Assembly: GCF_006376685.1 (NCBI RefSeq) | Contig: NZ_VEWL01000003.1 | Coordinates: forward strand, 124,001 to 188,000 | From: Ochrobactrum teleogrylli | GTDB taxonomy: Bacteria > Pseudomonadota > Alphaproteobacteria > Rhizobiales > Rhizobiaceae | Direction of reading: 5' to 3' | Length of the DNA: 64,000 nt | Part shown: positions 25,187 through 35,599 of the stretch, piece after piece | Position numbering within the stretch: the first letter of the stretch is position 1 | Layout: the number at the start of each line of letters is the position of its first letter | Notes under the pieces: generated by a model | What the model was told of the DNA's origin: nothing | The model's input: only the letters and a program-made list of their open reading frames with translations | Databases searched by the model: none | Position numbers and translations under genes: made by a program

Positions 25187-26209
25187 CTATACAGGGGCCT
25201 TGCCGGCTGACTGACGAATGATCAGCTTGTAATCGATCTTCCGGGCAGGCGAAATCTGGCCATTTTCGATATGGTTCAACAGCATATCCGCCGCCCCGCG
25301 CGCCATTTCGAAGATTGGCTGGCGCACGGTGGTGATCTGCGGCGATACCATGCTGGCAATCGAACTGTCGTCGAAACCGACCACGGTAATATCGCCCGGA
25401 ACAGACAGTTTGTGGTCATGCGCCATCTGCACCACGGCTGCCGCCATATCATCATTGGACGCGAAGATCGCCGTTGGACGATTTTCGAGTGACAGAAGCT
25501 TCTTTCCGGCGACCAAACCGCTGGCGAAGCTGAACCCGCCCTGCGCCTCATAATCCGGATTGCGCTCGATCCCCGCCGCGTCCAGCGCCTTCCGGTATCC
25601 GGCAAGCCGCAATTCGGCGGAGCGGTGGGTCGGGTCGCCGATGATGATGGCGATCTTCCGATGACCGAGTTTCAGAAGATAGTTCACCAAATCGACGGCT
25701 GCGGCCTCGTCATCGATTGAAATACTGTCGGTTGGATGTACGTTGACATCGCCCGCCACGCGCGCAAAGGGCATGGCCGAAGCGGAAAGTTCCTGCAAAA
25801 TTTCCGGATCGTCCGACATGGGCGGCGTCACGATGATGCCGTCGAGGCCCGATGCATGGGCGGTTTCGATCAGTGCACCGCGAATATCGGCGCGGTTCTC
25901 GACCGGAAAAATCAGCAGGCGATAGCGCGTGCCGCGCAGGCGTTCCAGCGCGCCCATCTGCAATTCGGCGACATAGCTGGAACTGGGATTTTCGAAGAAA
26001 AGGCCGATCAGATGCGAGCGGCGCTCCACCAGATTGCGTGCCGCCGCATTGGGCCGATAGCGCAGCTCCTGCCCCACTTCGCGCACCTTTTCGCGGATCG
26101 CCTCGCGCACATTCGGTTCGTCGTTATAAACGCGTGAAACGGTCTTGATCGACACGCCCGCCAGACGCGCCACATCGTGTATCGTCGCTCTCTTACCCGT
26201 TGCGGCCAT
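25187..26209 (-). CDS. LacI-family transcriptional regulator
   Basis: A 340-residue repressor with an N-terminal helix-turn-helix (TIHDVARLAGVSIKTVSRVYN, residues 8-28), the hinge helix (NAAARNLVERRS) and a periplasmic-binding-protein-like sensor domain. The effector is probably a sugar or sugar acid but cannot be named. It converges with the sulfatase gene and stands upstream of the DUF779 gene on the same strand without obvious coupling. The aldehyde dehydrogenase at 19371 is one possible target because of its LacI-type palindrome. Confidence 0.87.
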   Translation of the reverse strand: MAATGKRATIHDVARLAGVSIKTVSRVYNDEPNVREAIREKVREVGQELRYRPNAAARNLVERRSHLIGLFFENPSSSYVAELQMGALERLRGTRYRLLIFPVENRADIRGALIETAHASGLDGIIVTPPMSDDPEILQELSASAMPFARVAGDVNVHPTDSISIDDEAAAVDLVNYLLKLGHRKIAIIIGDPTHRSAELRLAGYRKALDAAGIERNPDYEAQGGFSFASGLVAGKKLLSLENRPTAIFASNDDMAAAVVQMAHDHKLSVPGDITVVGFDDSSIASMVSPQITTVRQPIFEMARGAADMLLNHIENGQISPARKIDYKLIIRQSAGKAPV

Positions 26210-26281
26210 GTAGAATCGACTTCCTCCCCGAAGAGCCTATGTAAATAGCTTGTTCGCCGGATAACGAAAAGGCCAAAGCTT

Positions 26282-26656
26282 TCAGGGAACGGAACATATG
26301 CGGGATCGCGTCAGAAAACGCACCTCCCGCCCATTATCGAGCGAGAACATGCCCCCGCGCCCCGGAACAACATCGATGATGAGTTCGGTGTGCTTCCAGA
26401 CTTCATATTGCGGGCCGCTGATATAGACCGGCGCGCCGCCAATCTCGCCCAGCTTCACATCCGTATCGCCAATGACGAATTCGCCCTGCGGATAGCACAT
26501 TGGCGAAGAACCATCGCAGCAGCCGCCCGACTGATGGAACATGATCGGCCCATATTCAGCCTGCAATTCACGAATAAGCTTGAGAGCGTCGAGGGTGGCG
26601 CTGACTTGCCCCTTGCCGTTGTCCTGCTCGCCCCTTTGCGGGTTTTCTTGCAACAT
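26282..26656 (-). CDS. DUF779 family protein
   Basis: A 124-residue cytosolic protein of unknown function with the conserved segment MFHQSGGCCDGSSPMCYP (near 39), rich in cysteine, and ISGPQYEVWKHTELIIDVVPGRG. DUF779 genes commonly lie beside acetaldehyde dehydrogenase genes, and this one follows adhA and aldB on the same strand. The CCDG...CY cluster could bind a metal or thiol intermediate; that is inference. The ATG at 26656 follows GGAGGAGAAA; an upstream in-frame ATG at 26677 lacks such a site. Confidence 0.85.
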   Translation of the reverse strand: MLQENPQRGEQDNGKGQVSATLDALKLIRELQAEYGPIMFHQSGGCCDGSSPMCYPQGEFVIGDTDVKLGEIGGAPVYISGPQYEVWKHTELIIDVVPGRGGMFSLDNGREVRFLTRSRICSVP

Positions 26657-26730
26657 TTTCTCCTCCCTCGCATGCAAGCGAGCGAAACAGGTCCGCCCGC
26701 TCGGAACTTACAGAGTCTATCCTGCACGCT

Positions 26731-27765
26731 TTATTGCGTCAGATCCATCACGACACGGCCTTCAATATTGCCCTTGCGCATGTCATCGAAGATGGAGTTG
26801 ATATCTTCCAGTTTCTCGGTGCGGATGGTTGCCTTGACCTTGCCGTCGGCGGCGAAGTCGAGCGATTCCTGAAGATCAAGGCGAGTGCCGACGATGGACC
26901 CGCGCACGGTGACGCCGTTCAGCACCATGTTGAAAATCGACAGCGGAAAATCGCCCGGCGGCAGGCCGTTCAGCGATACCGTGCCGCCGCGCGCCACCAT
27001 GCCGAGCGCCTGTTCAAAGGCGATCGGCGAAACTGCCGTCACCAGTACGCCTTGCGCGCCGCCATCGGTTTCCTTCTTGATATAAGCTGCCGGGTCCTTG
27101 TTCGTCTTGGCATTGACCGTCACCGTCGCACCAAGCTTGCGGGCAAGGTCGAGTTTCTTGTCGTCGATATCGACGGCCGCAACATTCATCCCCATGGCCT
27201 TGGCATATTGCACCGCCATATGGCCAAGACCGCCGACACCGGAAATCACCACCCAGTCGCCCGGTTTGGTGTCGGTCACCTTGAGGCCCTTATAGACCGT
27301 GACACCAGCACAAAGCACCGGGGCGATCTCGTTGAAATCGATATTTTTTGGCAAATGGCCGACGAAATTCGGATCGGCCACCACATATTGCCCAAAGCCG
27401 CCATTGACCGAATAGCCGGTATTGAGCTGTTCCTCGCAGAGTGTTTCCCAGCCGCCGAGACAGTGGCGGCAATGACCGCAGGCCGTGTAAAGCCATGGAA
27501 CGCCAACGCGGTCGCCTTCCTTCACATGCTTGACGCCAGCCCCCACGCCCGACACAAAACCCACACCTTCATGACCCGGGATAAATGGTGGATTGGGCTT
27601 CACCGGCCAGTCGCCTTCGGCGGCATGAAGATCTGTATGGCAGACGCCGGAAGCCTGAATGGCCACCTGAATCTGCCCCGGTCCCGGCTCAGGTATCGGC
27701 ACTTCGTCGATTGTCAACGGCTTGCCAAATTCTCGTACCACTGCCGCTTTCATTGTCTTGGCCAT
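26731..27765 (-). CDS. adhA: Zinc-dependent alcohol dehydrogenase (AdhP/AdhA type)
   Basis: Oxidises primary alcohols such as ethanol or propanol with NAD+. The 344-residue protein has the catalytic zinc ligands GVCHTDLH and PGHEGVG, the structural-zinc cysteines in [15 protein letters not shown] (near 96-110), and the nucleotide motif [13 protein letters not shown] (near 175). It stands between aldB and the DUF779 gene on the same strand, so alcohol is probably taken to acetaldehyde and then acetate. The 297-base gap to aldB suggests its own promoter. Confidence 0.92.
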   Translation of the reverse strand: MAKTMKAAVVREFGKPLTIDEVPIPEPGPGQIQVAIQASGVCHTDLHAAEGDWPVKPNPPFIPGHEGVGFVSGVGAGVKHVKEGDRVGVPWLYTACGHCRHCLGGWETLCEEQLNTGYSVNGGFGQYVVADPNFVGHLPKNIDFNEIAPVLCAGVTVYKGLKVTDTKPGDWVVISGVGGLGHMAVQYAKAMGMNVAAVDIDDKKLDLARKLGATVTVNAKTNKDPAAYIKKETDGGAQGVLVTAVSPIAFEQALGMVARGGTVSLNGLPPGDFPLSIFNMVLNGVTVRGSIVGTRLDLQESLDFAADGKVKATIRTEKLEDINSIFDDMRKGNIEGRVVMDLTQ

Positions 27766-28014
27766 AAAGTCTCTCCTTCGTTATCGAATTGAGTTTCTTT
27801 CAAGCTGTTCCCCGAGACGGGACGGAAGAAATGTAGTCGGAAATATGGTGCACCCTGTTGCCGCGTCCAGCCAGCCGCGTGACACTTATGGGCCGAAAGG
27901 GTCGCCCGGGCATTTTCGCCCAGGCCCCTTCGACAGTCCCCTTGGGAGGGTGAACTGATACCGTTCTTCCAACGCAATACTGACATGGAAGACGGGAATG
28001 CTCTTTGATTAGAC

Positions 28015-28043
28015 GCAATGCGGAGACATCTTCTCCGCATTGC
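28015..28043 (-). terminator. Strong hairpin downstream of aldB
   Basis: A 12-bp stem GCAATGCGGAGA with TCTCCGCATTGC around a 5-base loop, 20 bases past the aldB stop. It has no clear T-run, so it may act as a 3'-end or processing hairpin rather than a full terminator. The remaining 27766-28014 shows no gene. Confidence 0.5.
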
Positions 28044-28062
28044 AACGCGCGATATTCAGACC

Positions 28063-29580
<1,518 letters not shown>

Positions 29581-29682
29581 GACTTCCTCCCGAGTTAACG
29601 CCGCTCCTACAGCGCTTCAACAGGGAGGATCGCGCGATAGCGGGGAAGAGTCATCCCGCCATTCCATGCTCGCAAGATCATG

Positions 29683-29700
29683 TGTCGCAATATTGAGACA
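29683..29700. promoter_or_regulatory. Operator-like palindrome upstream of aldB
   Basis: TGTCGCAATATTGAGACA is symmetric at 16 of 18 positions. It lies in the 147-bp gap between the AcoR-like gene and aldB, about 100 bp before the aldB start, so that regulator is the natural candidate to bind it. Confidence 0.5.
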
Positions 29701-29727
29701 GTTGCGTCAGATGATTTTGCCAGCAGT

Positions 29728-30696
29728 TCAATGAGGGCGAATGATCTTGAGACGGTTCAGCTTGCGATGCAGCGTCGCCCGGCTGATGCCCAGAAGCCCT
29801 GCGGCGGCGGAAATATTCCCTTCCGCGCGGGCCAGCGCCCGCAGGATGACGCCGCGTTCTGACTCTGCCATATCCTCGCGCGGATCGGCATTCCAGCCGA
29901 GAATATCGGCAGCAGGCAGCGGGCCCGCCAGCGCCGCATCGTCAAGGCCGAGCGCCAGACGCGCAGCTCGTGTCGCGCCGATTACCAGATCGTCCTTGTC
30001 GACCGCGATCAAGGCGCCGCCGCTGCGGTCCACGCTGGGCGCAAGCATGATGCGCGCCTTTGGAAAAGCCTGCCGGAAATTTTCCGCCTCTATCCGGCGC
30101 GCCGCGTCGATCACCGCCACCGAAATGAGCTGCGCAAAGGCTTCCGTCAGATCGGAGCGGCAGGATGAAACATCGAGCGCGGCCATGAGGCGACCCTGAT
30201 GATCGTGGATCGGGGCCACCGTGCAGGACAGTCCGACATTGCGCGAATGAAAGTGCTGGTCGCGGTGAATGGTCAGCGCGCGCTGTTCGACAATACAGGT
30301 GCCGATACCGTTTGTGCCTTCGCTTTCCTCGCTCCATACCGCGCCCGTCCAGAGGCCCCAGCGATAGAAGGTGTCGTCGTCGCTGGCCGCCCCGCGCCGC
30401 TCGACCGGCACGCCTTCGCTATCGGCCAGAAGCACGCAGCAGCCGACACCGCCGACCGCCAGGTAAAGGCGATCCATGCTGGCCTGCGCCACGCTGACCA
30501 GCCGCTCCACCCGCTCGTGCGCGGTGCGGAATTCGCCTTCTGAAAGTGTGCGCACCGCACCGGGGGCGGCAGGATCGAGCTTGTGCAGTTCGGCAGAACG
30601 CTGCCACGACGCCACCAGTGCCGAGCGGGCAGACCCGCCGGTGTGGATTGCGGACAGAATACGGTCCGCATGAACCCTTTCTTGCGGTGCACCCAT
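29728..30696 (-). CDS. AcoR-like GAF/Fis-type regulator lacking the AAA+ domain
   Basis: Probable activator of the alcohol and aldehyde dehydrogenase genes. The 322-residue protein has an AcoR-like N-terminal GAF region (SWQRSAELHKLDP, then EGTNGIGTCIVEQRALTIH and APIHDHQGRLMAALDVSS) and a C-terminal Fis-type helix-turn-helix (ISAAAGLLGISRATLHRKLNRL). The sigma-54 ATPase motifs (GAFTGA, Walker boxes) are missing and the length leaves no room for them, so it must act without sigma-54. The ATG at 30696 follows GGAGGAGAAAG; an upstream frame to 30789 has no such site. Confidence 0.85.
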   Translation of the reverse strand: MGAPQERVHADRILSAIHTGGSARSALVASWQRSAELHKLDPAAPGAVRTLSEGEFRTAHERVERLVSVAQASMDRLYLAVGGVGCCVLLADSEGVPVERRGAASDDDTFYRWGLWTGAVWSEESEGTNGIGTCIVEQRALTIHRDQHFHSRNVGLSCTVAPIHDHQGRLMAALDVSSCRSDLTEAFAQLISVAVIDAARRIEAENFRQAFPKARIMLAPSVDRSGGALIAVDKDDLVIGATRAARLALGLDDAALAGPLPAADILGWNADPREDMAESERGVILRALARAEGNISAAAGLLGISRATLHRKLNRLKIIRPH

Positions 30697-30840
30697 CTTT
30701 CTCCTCCCAGGAAGGCTGGAACCGCCGAATTCTTGTTGAACATGCCCGATTGCAGGACCGCTGCGCAGTCTTGCCGGAATGCTCGTCAATGAATAATGGC
30801 TTTTTCCCCCACAACTGGCAAGCGCATCATCAAAGCGACG

Positions 30841-30875
30841 AAAAAGCGGCCCGGCGGAGAGAGCCGCCGGGCCGC
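30841..30875 (-). terminator. Strong rho-independent terminator downstream of glpD/candidate small RNA
   Basis: Perfect 12-bp GC-rich stem (GCGGCCCGGCGG with CCGCCGGGCCGC, 6-base loop) followed on the minus strand by TTTTT. Confidence 0.9.
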
Positions 30876-31067
30876 AAGGTCAACTGATGGGAGGTATGTA
30901 TTGTCAGGGGTATGCGCCTCGTGAGAGACGATTGCATGAACGGTGCGGAACCAATCTAAGTGATGACACCCGGACAAAAATACACCAGTCCGAGTGGTAT
31001 CGGGAGGAAACGATCAGCATCCGCACCGCATTCATAAAGTACTGTTTTAAAATTTTTAAGTATAAAA
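30841..31067 (-). ncRNA. Candidate small RNA between glpD and the AcoR-like gene
   Basis: On the minus strand a possible promoter TTGACG (31101-31096), 16-bp spacer, TACTTA (31079-31074) precedes a foldable stretch: a 9-bp hairpin CACTCGGAC/GTCCGGGTG extended by GAT/ATC (31001-30962), single-stranded CU-rich strings TTCCTCCCG and ACCTCCC that could pair with ribosome sites, and a perfect 12-bp terminator with a T-run (30875-30841). No convincing protein is encoded. CCUCCC-type motifs are common in alphaproteobacterial trans-acting small RNAs, but I do not recognise this one; the exact 5' end is a guess. Confidence 0.5.
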
Positions 31068-31135
31068 AGTCTTTAAGTACATTAGTAAACTATCACGTCA
31101 AAGAATAATTGAAAATTACAAACATTTGATTGCGA

Positions 31136-32671
31136 TTAAGCGCCAGCAACAAATCGGGATTGCATTTTTTCTTCGTCTTGCAGGTAATTATTCAGTCCCT
31201 CTACTTCTGCCGCATTCAGACGAAGGCCGAGTTTTGTGCGCCGCCAAAGGATATCCTCTGCCGTGCAAGCCCATTCATTTTCAATGAGATAGGTGACTTC
31301 CGCCTCATAGAGATCGGCGCCGAAATGGCGACCAAGATCGGAAAGTGATGCGGCCTTGCCAAGCAGGTGATGGACGCGCGTTCCGTAGAGCCGGAACAGG
31401 CGACGCGCATGGTCTGGCGACAGAAATGGATAAGCCGACTGTATTTTCCGCAACTCGCTTTCGAAAGCAACTTCCTGAAAATCCCCGCCCGGCAGCGCTG
31501 CCCCATGGGTCCACGGCGCGCCCTTTTTGCCCAGATGATGTTCGATTTTTTCCATCATGTGCTCGGCAAGTTTGCGCGCAGTCGTCAGCTTGCCGCCAAA
31601 GACATTGATCAGCGGCGCAAGACCGGCTGGCGCATCATCCTTCAGAACATAGTCGCGCGTTGCTTCCTGCGCCTTGCTGGCGCCGTCATCATAGAGCGGG
31701 CGCACGCCGGAATAGGTCCAGACCACATCTTCGCGCCGCACCGGCTCCGCGAAATATTCGCTTGCCGCCGCGCAGAGATAATCGGTTTCAGCCTCGGTGA
31801 TCGCCACCTTGGCGGGGTCACCCTTGTAATCCTGATCGGTGGTGCCAATCAGGGTAAAATCATCTTCATACGGGATTGCAAAGATGATGCGCCCATCATT
31901 GTTCTGGAAAAAATAGGAGCGTGGATCGGCAAATTTCTTGCGCACCACGATGTGGCTGCCCTGCACCAGCCGGACATTATGCAACTGGCGGTCGCCTTCG
32001 ACACCCTGCAAAACCTTGTCGGCCCAAGGACCGGCGGCATTGACCAGCAGGCGGGCGCGAATTTCTTCGCGACGTCCAGTCTCCGTGTCTTCGACCGTCA
32101 CTGTCCAGCCCTGGCTGTCGCGGCGCGCCGCCACAACTCTGGTCCGCGTACGGATCGACGCGCCACGGTCGGAAGCATCGCGCGCAGTCAGTGCCACGAA
32201 ACGGGCATCATCGACCCAGCAGTCGGAATATTCAAATGCCTTGGTGAAAAGCGGCTTCAGCGGTTTGGCGGCGGCGTCGGTGCGCATATTCAATGTGCGT
32301 GTCGCCGGAAGTTTCTTGCGCCCGCCCAGATGATCGTAGAGGAACAGGCCCAGCCGCAACAGCCACGCGGGCCGCACGCCGCCCTTGTGATAGGGCAGCA
32401 CAAAGCGCATCGGATGGATGATATGCGGCGCATTCGCCCACAGCACCTCGCGTTCCATCAGCGCCTCGCGCACCAGACGAAACTCGTAATGCTCCAGATA
32501 ACGCAGGCCGCCATGGATCAGCTTGGTGGCACGGGATGAGGTGCCGCTCGCCAGATCGTTCATTTCCGCCAGGAAGACGGAAAAGCCGCGCCCGACCGCA
32601 TCACGCGCAATGCCGCATCCATTGATGCCGCCACCAATAACGAAAATGTCGAATATGTCTTCCTGCGCCAT
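31136..32671 (-). CDS. glpD: Glycerol-3-phosphate dehydrogenase (aerobic, FAD)
   Basis: Oxidises glycerol-3-phosphate to dihydroxyacetone phosphate and feeds electrons to the quinone pool at the inner membrane. The 511-residue protein begins with the FAD motif FVIGGGINGCGIARDAVGRG and continues with LASGTSSRATKLIHGGLRYLE, both diagnostic for GlpD. The start at 32671 (MAQEDIFD) has AAGG upstream; an in-frame start at 32725 is possible but adds a non-conserved lead. Tandem TTTCG-like repeats upstream (32791-32816) and the adjacent glpR support GlpR control. Confidence 0.92.
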   Translation of the reverse strand: MAQEDIFDIFVIGGGINGCGIARDAVGRGFSVFLAEMNDLASGTSSRATKLIHGGLRYLEHYEFRLVREALMEREVLWANAPHIIHPMRFVLPYHKGGVRPAWLLRLGLFLYDHLGGRKKLPATRTLNMRTDAAAKPLKPLFTKAFEYSDCWVDDARFVALTARDASDRGASIRTRTRVVAARRDSQGWTVTVEDTETGRREEIRARLLVNAAGPWADKVLQGVEGDRQLHNVRLVQGSHIVVRKKFADPRSYFFQNNDGRIIFAIPYEDDFTLIGTTDQDYKGDPAKVAITEAETDYLCAAASEYFAEPVRREDVVWTYSGVRPLYDDGASKAQEATRDYVLKDDAPAGLAPLINVFGGKLTTARKLAEHMMEKIEHHLGKKGAPWTHGAALPGGDFQEVAFESELRKIQSAYPFLSPDHARRLFRLYGTRVHHLLGKAASLSDLGRHFGADLYEAEVTYLIENEWACTAEDILWRRTKLGLRLNAAEVEGLNNYLQDEEKMQSRFVAGA

Positions 32672-32790
32672 GGCAAACCTTAAAAGCGGTTTCAGAGCGC
32701 TTGCAGCAGACAGACGCTCGAACATTCATTTTAGGGCGCGTGACAGCACGCGCCTCAGAAACACCAAAGCGAATATAAAACTATTTAATA

Positions 32791-32816
32791 TGAAAGCAAA
32801 GCGAAAATAAACGAAA
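32791..32816 (-). promoter_or_regulatory. Tandem TTTCG-type repeats upstream of glpD (probable GlpR site)
   Basis: On the minus strand TTTCG (32816-32812), TTTCG (32806-32802) and TTTCA (32795-32791) recur every 10-11 bp, one helical turn apart, as in DeoR-family operators. They lie about 120 bp before the glpD start. Confidence 0.45.
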
Positions 32817-32863
32817 CCGCCGTGCTTTGACTTCTCTCGCTGACTGTCTGAATCAAAAAACGG

Positions 32864-32967
32864 CAGGCCGTGGCGAAAATGGTGATTTCGAGAACCGGAG
32901 CGCAGCGTACTTTTTTGTACGTGAGCACCGGAAGCGCAGAAATTGCCATTTGCAGCCCGGCATGGCG
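32864..32967. repeat. Bru-RS-like 104-bp palindromic repeat, copy A
   Basis: Starts CAGGCCGTGGCG and ends GCATGGCG, with an inner GTACTTTTTTGTACGTGAGCACCGG. The two ends are inexact inverted copies of each other. A second copy lies at 59744-59848. It fills most of the gap between glpD and glpR and ends 10 bases from the glpR stop. Confidence 0.75.
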
Positions 32968-32976
32968 GCTTTTGGA

Positions 32977-33744
32977 TCAGACAGGGAGGGTTTCGATCAG
33001 CTCCACCTCATGTTCCGCGCAGAGATCGCGCAGCTGCTTCGAGGTGCAACGGTCGGTGATGAAGGTATTGATCTGCGAAATATGGCCGATGCGCACCGGT
33101 GCGGTGCGTTCCAGCTTGGTGGAATCGGACACCAGAATGACGTGGCGCGCATTGGCGATAATCGCTTGTGCGACTTTCACTTCGCGGAAATCGAAGTCGA
33201 GCAGCGCACCGTCTTCATCCATGGCCGATGCGCCGATGATCGCGTAATCGACCTTGAACTGGCGGATGAAATCGACTGCCGCCTCGCCCACAATACCGCC
33301 GTCAGACGAGCGGACCACGCCGCCGGCGATGACCACTTCGATAGAGGTGTGCACGCGCAGCGTGTTGGCCACGTTGATATTGTTGGTGATGACCATCAGC
33401 TCGCTGTGATCGATGAGGGCATGGCTGACCGCTTCGGTCGTGGTGCCGATATTGATGAAAAGCGATGCGCCATCCGGAATGATATCGGCTGCGGCCTTGC
33501 CGATCGATTCCTTCTCGCGGGCGGCGATCCGGCGGCGCGCCTCATATTCCATATTTTCCACGCCGGACGGATAAAGCGCGCCGCCATGGATGCGGCGCAG
33601 CAGCCGTGCGCGACACAGATCGTTGAGATCCTTGCGCACGGTCTGCGGCGTCACGTCAAAAGCCGCGGCCAGATCGTCCACCAGAACCTGCCCCTGTCGG
33701 CGGGCGAGTTCCAGAATTGCATTGTGACGAGGGGTAAGCTGCAT
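32977..33744 (-). CDS. glpR: DeoR-family repressor of glycerol metabolism
   Basis: A 255-residue repressor with an N-terminal winged helix (RHNAILELARRQGQVLVDDLA, then FDVTPQTVRKDLNDLC) and a C-terminal sugar-phosphate sensor domain (NIGTTTEAVSHAL, VIAGGVVRSSDGGIVGEAA, LVSDSTKLERTAPVRIG). Glycerol-3-phosphate is the expected inducer. It lies upstream of glpD on the same strand, separated by a 104-bp repeat. The ATG at 33744 is the only plausible start. Confidence 0.87.
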   Translation of the reverse strand: MQLTPRHNAILELARRQGQVLVDDLAAAFDVTPQTVRKDLNDLCRARLLRRIHGGALYPSGVENMEYEARRRIAAREKESIGKAAADIIPDGASLFINIGTTTEAVSHALIDHSELMVITNNINVANTLRVHTSIEVVIAGGVVRSSDGGIVGEAAVDFIRQFKVDYAIIGASAMDEDGALLDFDFREVKVAQAIIANARHVILVSDSTKLERTAPVRIGHISQINTFITDRCTSKQLRDLCAEHEVELIETLPV

Positions 33745-33854
33745 TTTTTGCCCGCGCTGAATTTGTTAGAATTGCGAGCCTGTAATGTCTCTGTTTTCGA
33801 AGAGAAAGCAACCGCCTTGCACATATGCCGGCCCTGCCGGACGTCTGAAACCGC

Positions 33855-34580
33855 TCAATCGTCTCCCAGGCCGTTATTGTACATATTGTGCAGCTTGCAG
33901 GCCACTTCGGTCCGGTTGGCGGCGCCGATCTTGCGCATGATGTTATGAACATGCGCTTTCACGGTGCCTTCGCTCATGCCAAGTTCGAAAGCGATCACCT
34001 TGTTGGAGCGACCGATGCGAATCGCATGAACCACCTCGATTTCGCGTGCCGTCAGCAATTCGCCCAGCGCATCCTCGTCAATATCGGGCGGCGGCGCTTT
34101 GACAGCCATGGAGGCTGGAATATACATGCCGCCCGCGCTCGCCAGATGGATCGCCTCGACGCAGACCCTGACATCGACGGAGGTTGGAATATACCCCCTC
34201 GCGCCAATTTCCATGGCCCGCACGACCTGCGCCCATTCCTCCCGCTCGGCGAGAAGCACGATCGGCGATGGCGCCCACATCTCCACGAGAGATCGGATCT
34301 CCTCGGAAAAGAACGGATCGGCAAGCCGCTTGGCCCCGATATGCAGCAGAATGACGGCGCTTCCGCTGAAAAGCTTTGCCTGCTCGATTGCTCCATAGCA
34401 CGTCACCGGCATTTTCAGCCCATTCATCAGGAGCCCGTTGAAAAGGCACTCCCGCTCCAGATTGCTCTTGCACACAAGCAGCAGATGGCGATCACTGTTC
34501 GGCAGAACGCCGACACCGACCGCTCCATTATCTCTATCTTCCGGTACAGCCCACAGGCTGGCACCCCTTGCATCCAACAT
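33855..34580 (-). CDS. NarL/LuxR-type regulator with a degenerate receiver domain
   Basis: A 241-residue DNA-binding protein: receiver-like domain (about 28-145) and a C-terminal LuxR helix-turn-helix (LLTAREIEVVHAIRIGRSNK, then ELGMSEGTVKAHVHNIMRKIG). The acidic pair normally found after the first strand is replaced (LLLVCKSNLER) and the phospho-acceptor position reads VILLHIGA, histidine instead of aspartate. Ordinary phosphorelay control is therefore unlikely. The ATG at 34580 has GGGGAG eight bases upstream. It is divergent from a Crp-family gene. No sensor kinase is nearby. Confidence 0.82.
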   Translation of the reverse strand: MLDARGASLWAVPEDRDNGAVGVGVLPNSDRHLLLVCKSNLERECLFNGLLMNGLKMPVTCYGAIEQAKLFSGSAVILLHIGAKRLADPFFSEEIRSLVEMWAPSPIVLLAEREEWAQVVRAMEIGARGYIPTSVDVRVCVEAIHLASAGGMYIPASMAVKAPPPDIDEDALGELLTAREIEVVHAIRIGRSNKVIAFELGMSEGTVKAHVHNIMRKIGAANRTEVACKLHNMYNNGLGDD

Positions 34581-34837
34581 CGGCGCGTCTCCCCGGCACG
34601 AAGGTTACTTACTCCTACACAGTGATCCGCCGTTCCCGCCGTCACAGGTTCGGTATTTAAATTATGCTTATGACTTATATTAACGAAATTCCCCCATCCA
34701 ATGGCCCAATATTGCTACCTCGCAGCAATCGTGTCATTAATTTATGTTAGCAAGTACGAAAATTTATCTTGTCCGTAAGAGCGACTTAAACAATAGGAAG
34801 ATATAAAACTATATCTTTCGTTTAGTGCGGAAGTGTT

Positions 34838-35599
34838 ATGCATAGTGGTAGAGGCATCGCGGCACCTTCCGTGGGGGCGCTGATCGACTTGTTGGAATCT
34901 TCGCCGATTCTGGCGGACCTCGACGCACATGCCATTGGTGCTTTGGCTTCGCTTGTCGTCACCGAGAACAGTTTTACCACCGATACCATCATCATCGAAC
35001 AGGGCGAGCGCGTCAGAAACGTGCATATGGTCGTGTCCGGCTGGGGCTGCGTCTATCGCGACCTCTCCGGCGGGCAAAGGCAGATCATCGACTTTCCGAT
35101 GCGGTGCGATTTCATCGGCCTTCGCACCGCCGACGGCTATAGCTACAATACGATATCGGCCATTACGCCGATGAAAGTCATTGAAATTCCAGTGGCTTCG
35201 CTTGAAAGCGCCATTCGGCGCGTGCCGCGTCTGGCGATGATCTTCATCGAGCTTTTGTCACGACAGCGCGCCATGCTGATCGAGCATCTCACCAATGTCG
35301 GACGCCGCAGCGCCTATGTCCGCACCGCGCATCTGCTCCTGGAACTGTCTGACCGGGTCAAGGCCAGCTGCGTCGATGATCCCGATTCCTATTATTGTCC
35401 GCTGACGCAATATCAGCTGGCCGACGCGCTGGGCCTGACGCCGATTCATCTCAATCGCATGTTGCGGGATCTGCGCGAGGAAGGGCTTGTCCTGTTCCGC
35501 TCCAACCGGGTCGAGATTCTCGATCGCGCGCGTCTGGTGGCGCTTGCCGAATATGACGGCGAATTCATGCGCATGTCGGTTTTCGGTCGCCAGCAATAG
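34838..35599 (+). CDS. Crp/Fnr-family transcriptional regulator
   Basis: A 253-residue regulator with an N-terminal cyclic-nucleotide-binding-like beta barrel ([23 protein letters not shown]), a dimer helix and a winged helix at the C-terminus ([27 protein letters not shown]). There is no N-terminal cysteine cluster for an iron-sulfur centre, so it is not a classic FNR. The ligand is unknown. It shares an AT-rich 257-bp upstream region with the divergent NarL-type gene. Confidence 0.85.
   Translation: MHSGRGIAAPSVGALIDLLESSPILADLDAHAIGALASLVVTENSFTTDTIIIEQGERVRNVHMVVSGWGCVYRDLSGGQRQIIDFPMRCDFIGLRTADGYSYNTISAITPMKVIEIPVASLESAIRRVPRLAMIFIELLSRQRAMLIEHLTNVGRRSAYVRTAHLLLELSDRVKASCVDDPDSYYCPLTQYQLADALGLTPIHLNRMLRDLREEGLVLFRSNRVEILDRARLVALAEYDGEFMRMSVFGRQQ

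Noticed and set aside
30887-31108. 73-codon plus-strand ORF downstream of glpD
   Set aside because: Crosses the hairpin and AT-rich promoter-like DNA of the candidate small RNA, with no conserved features.
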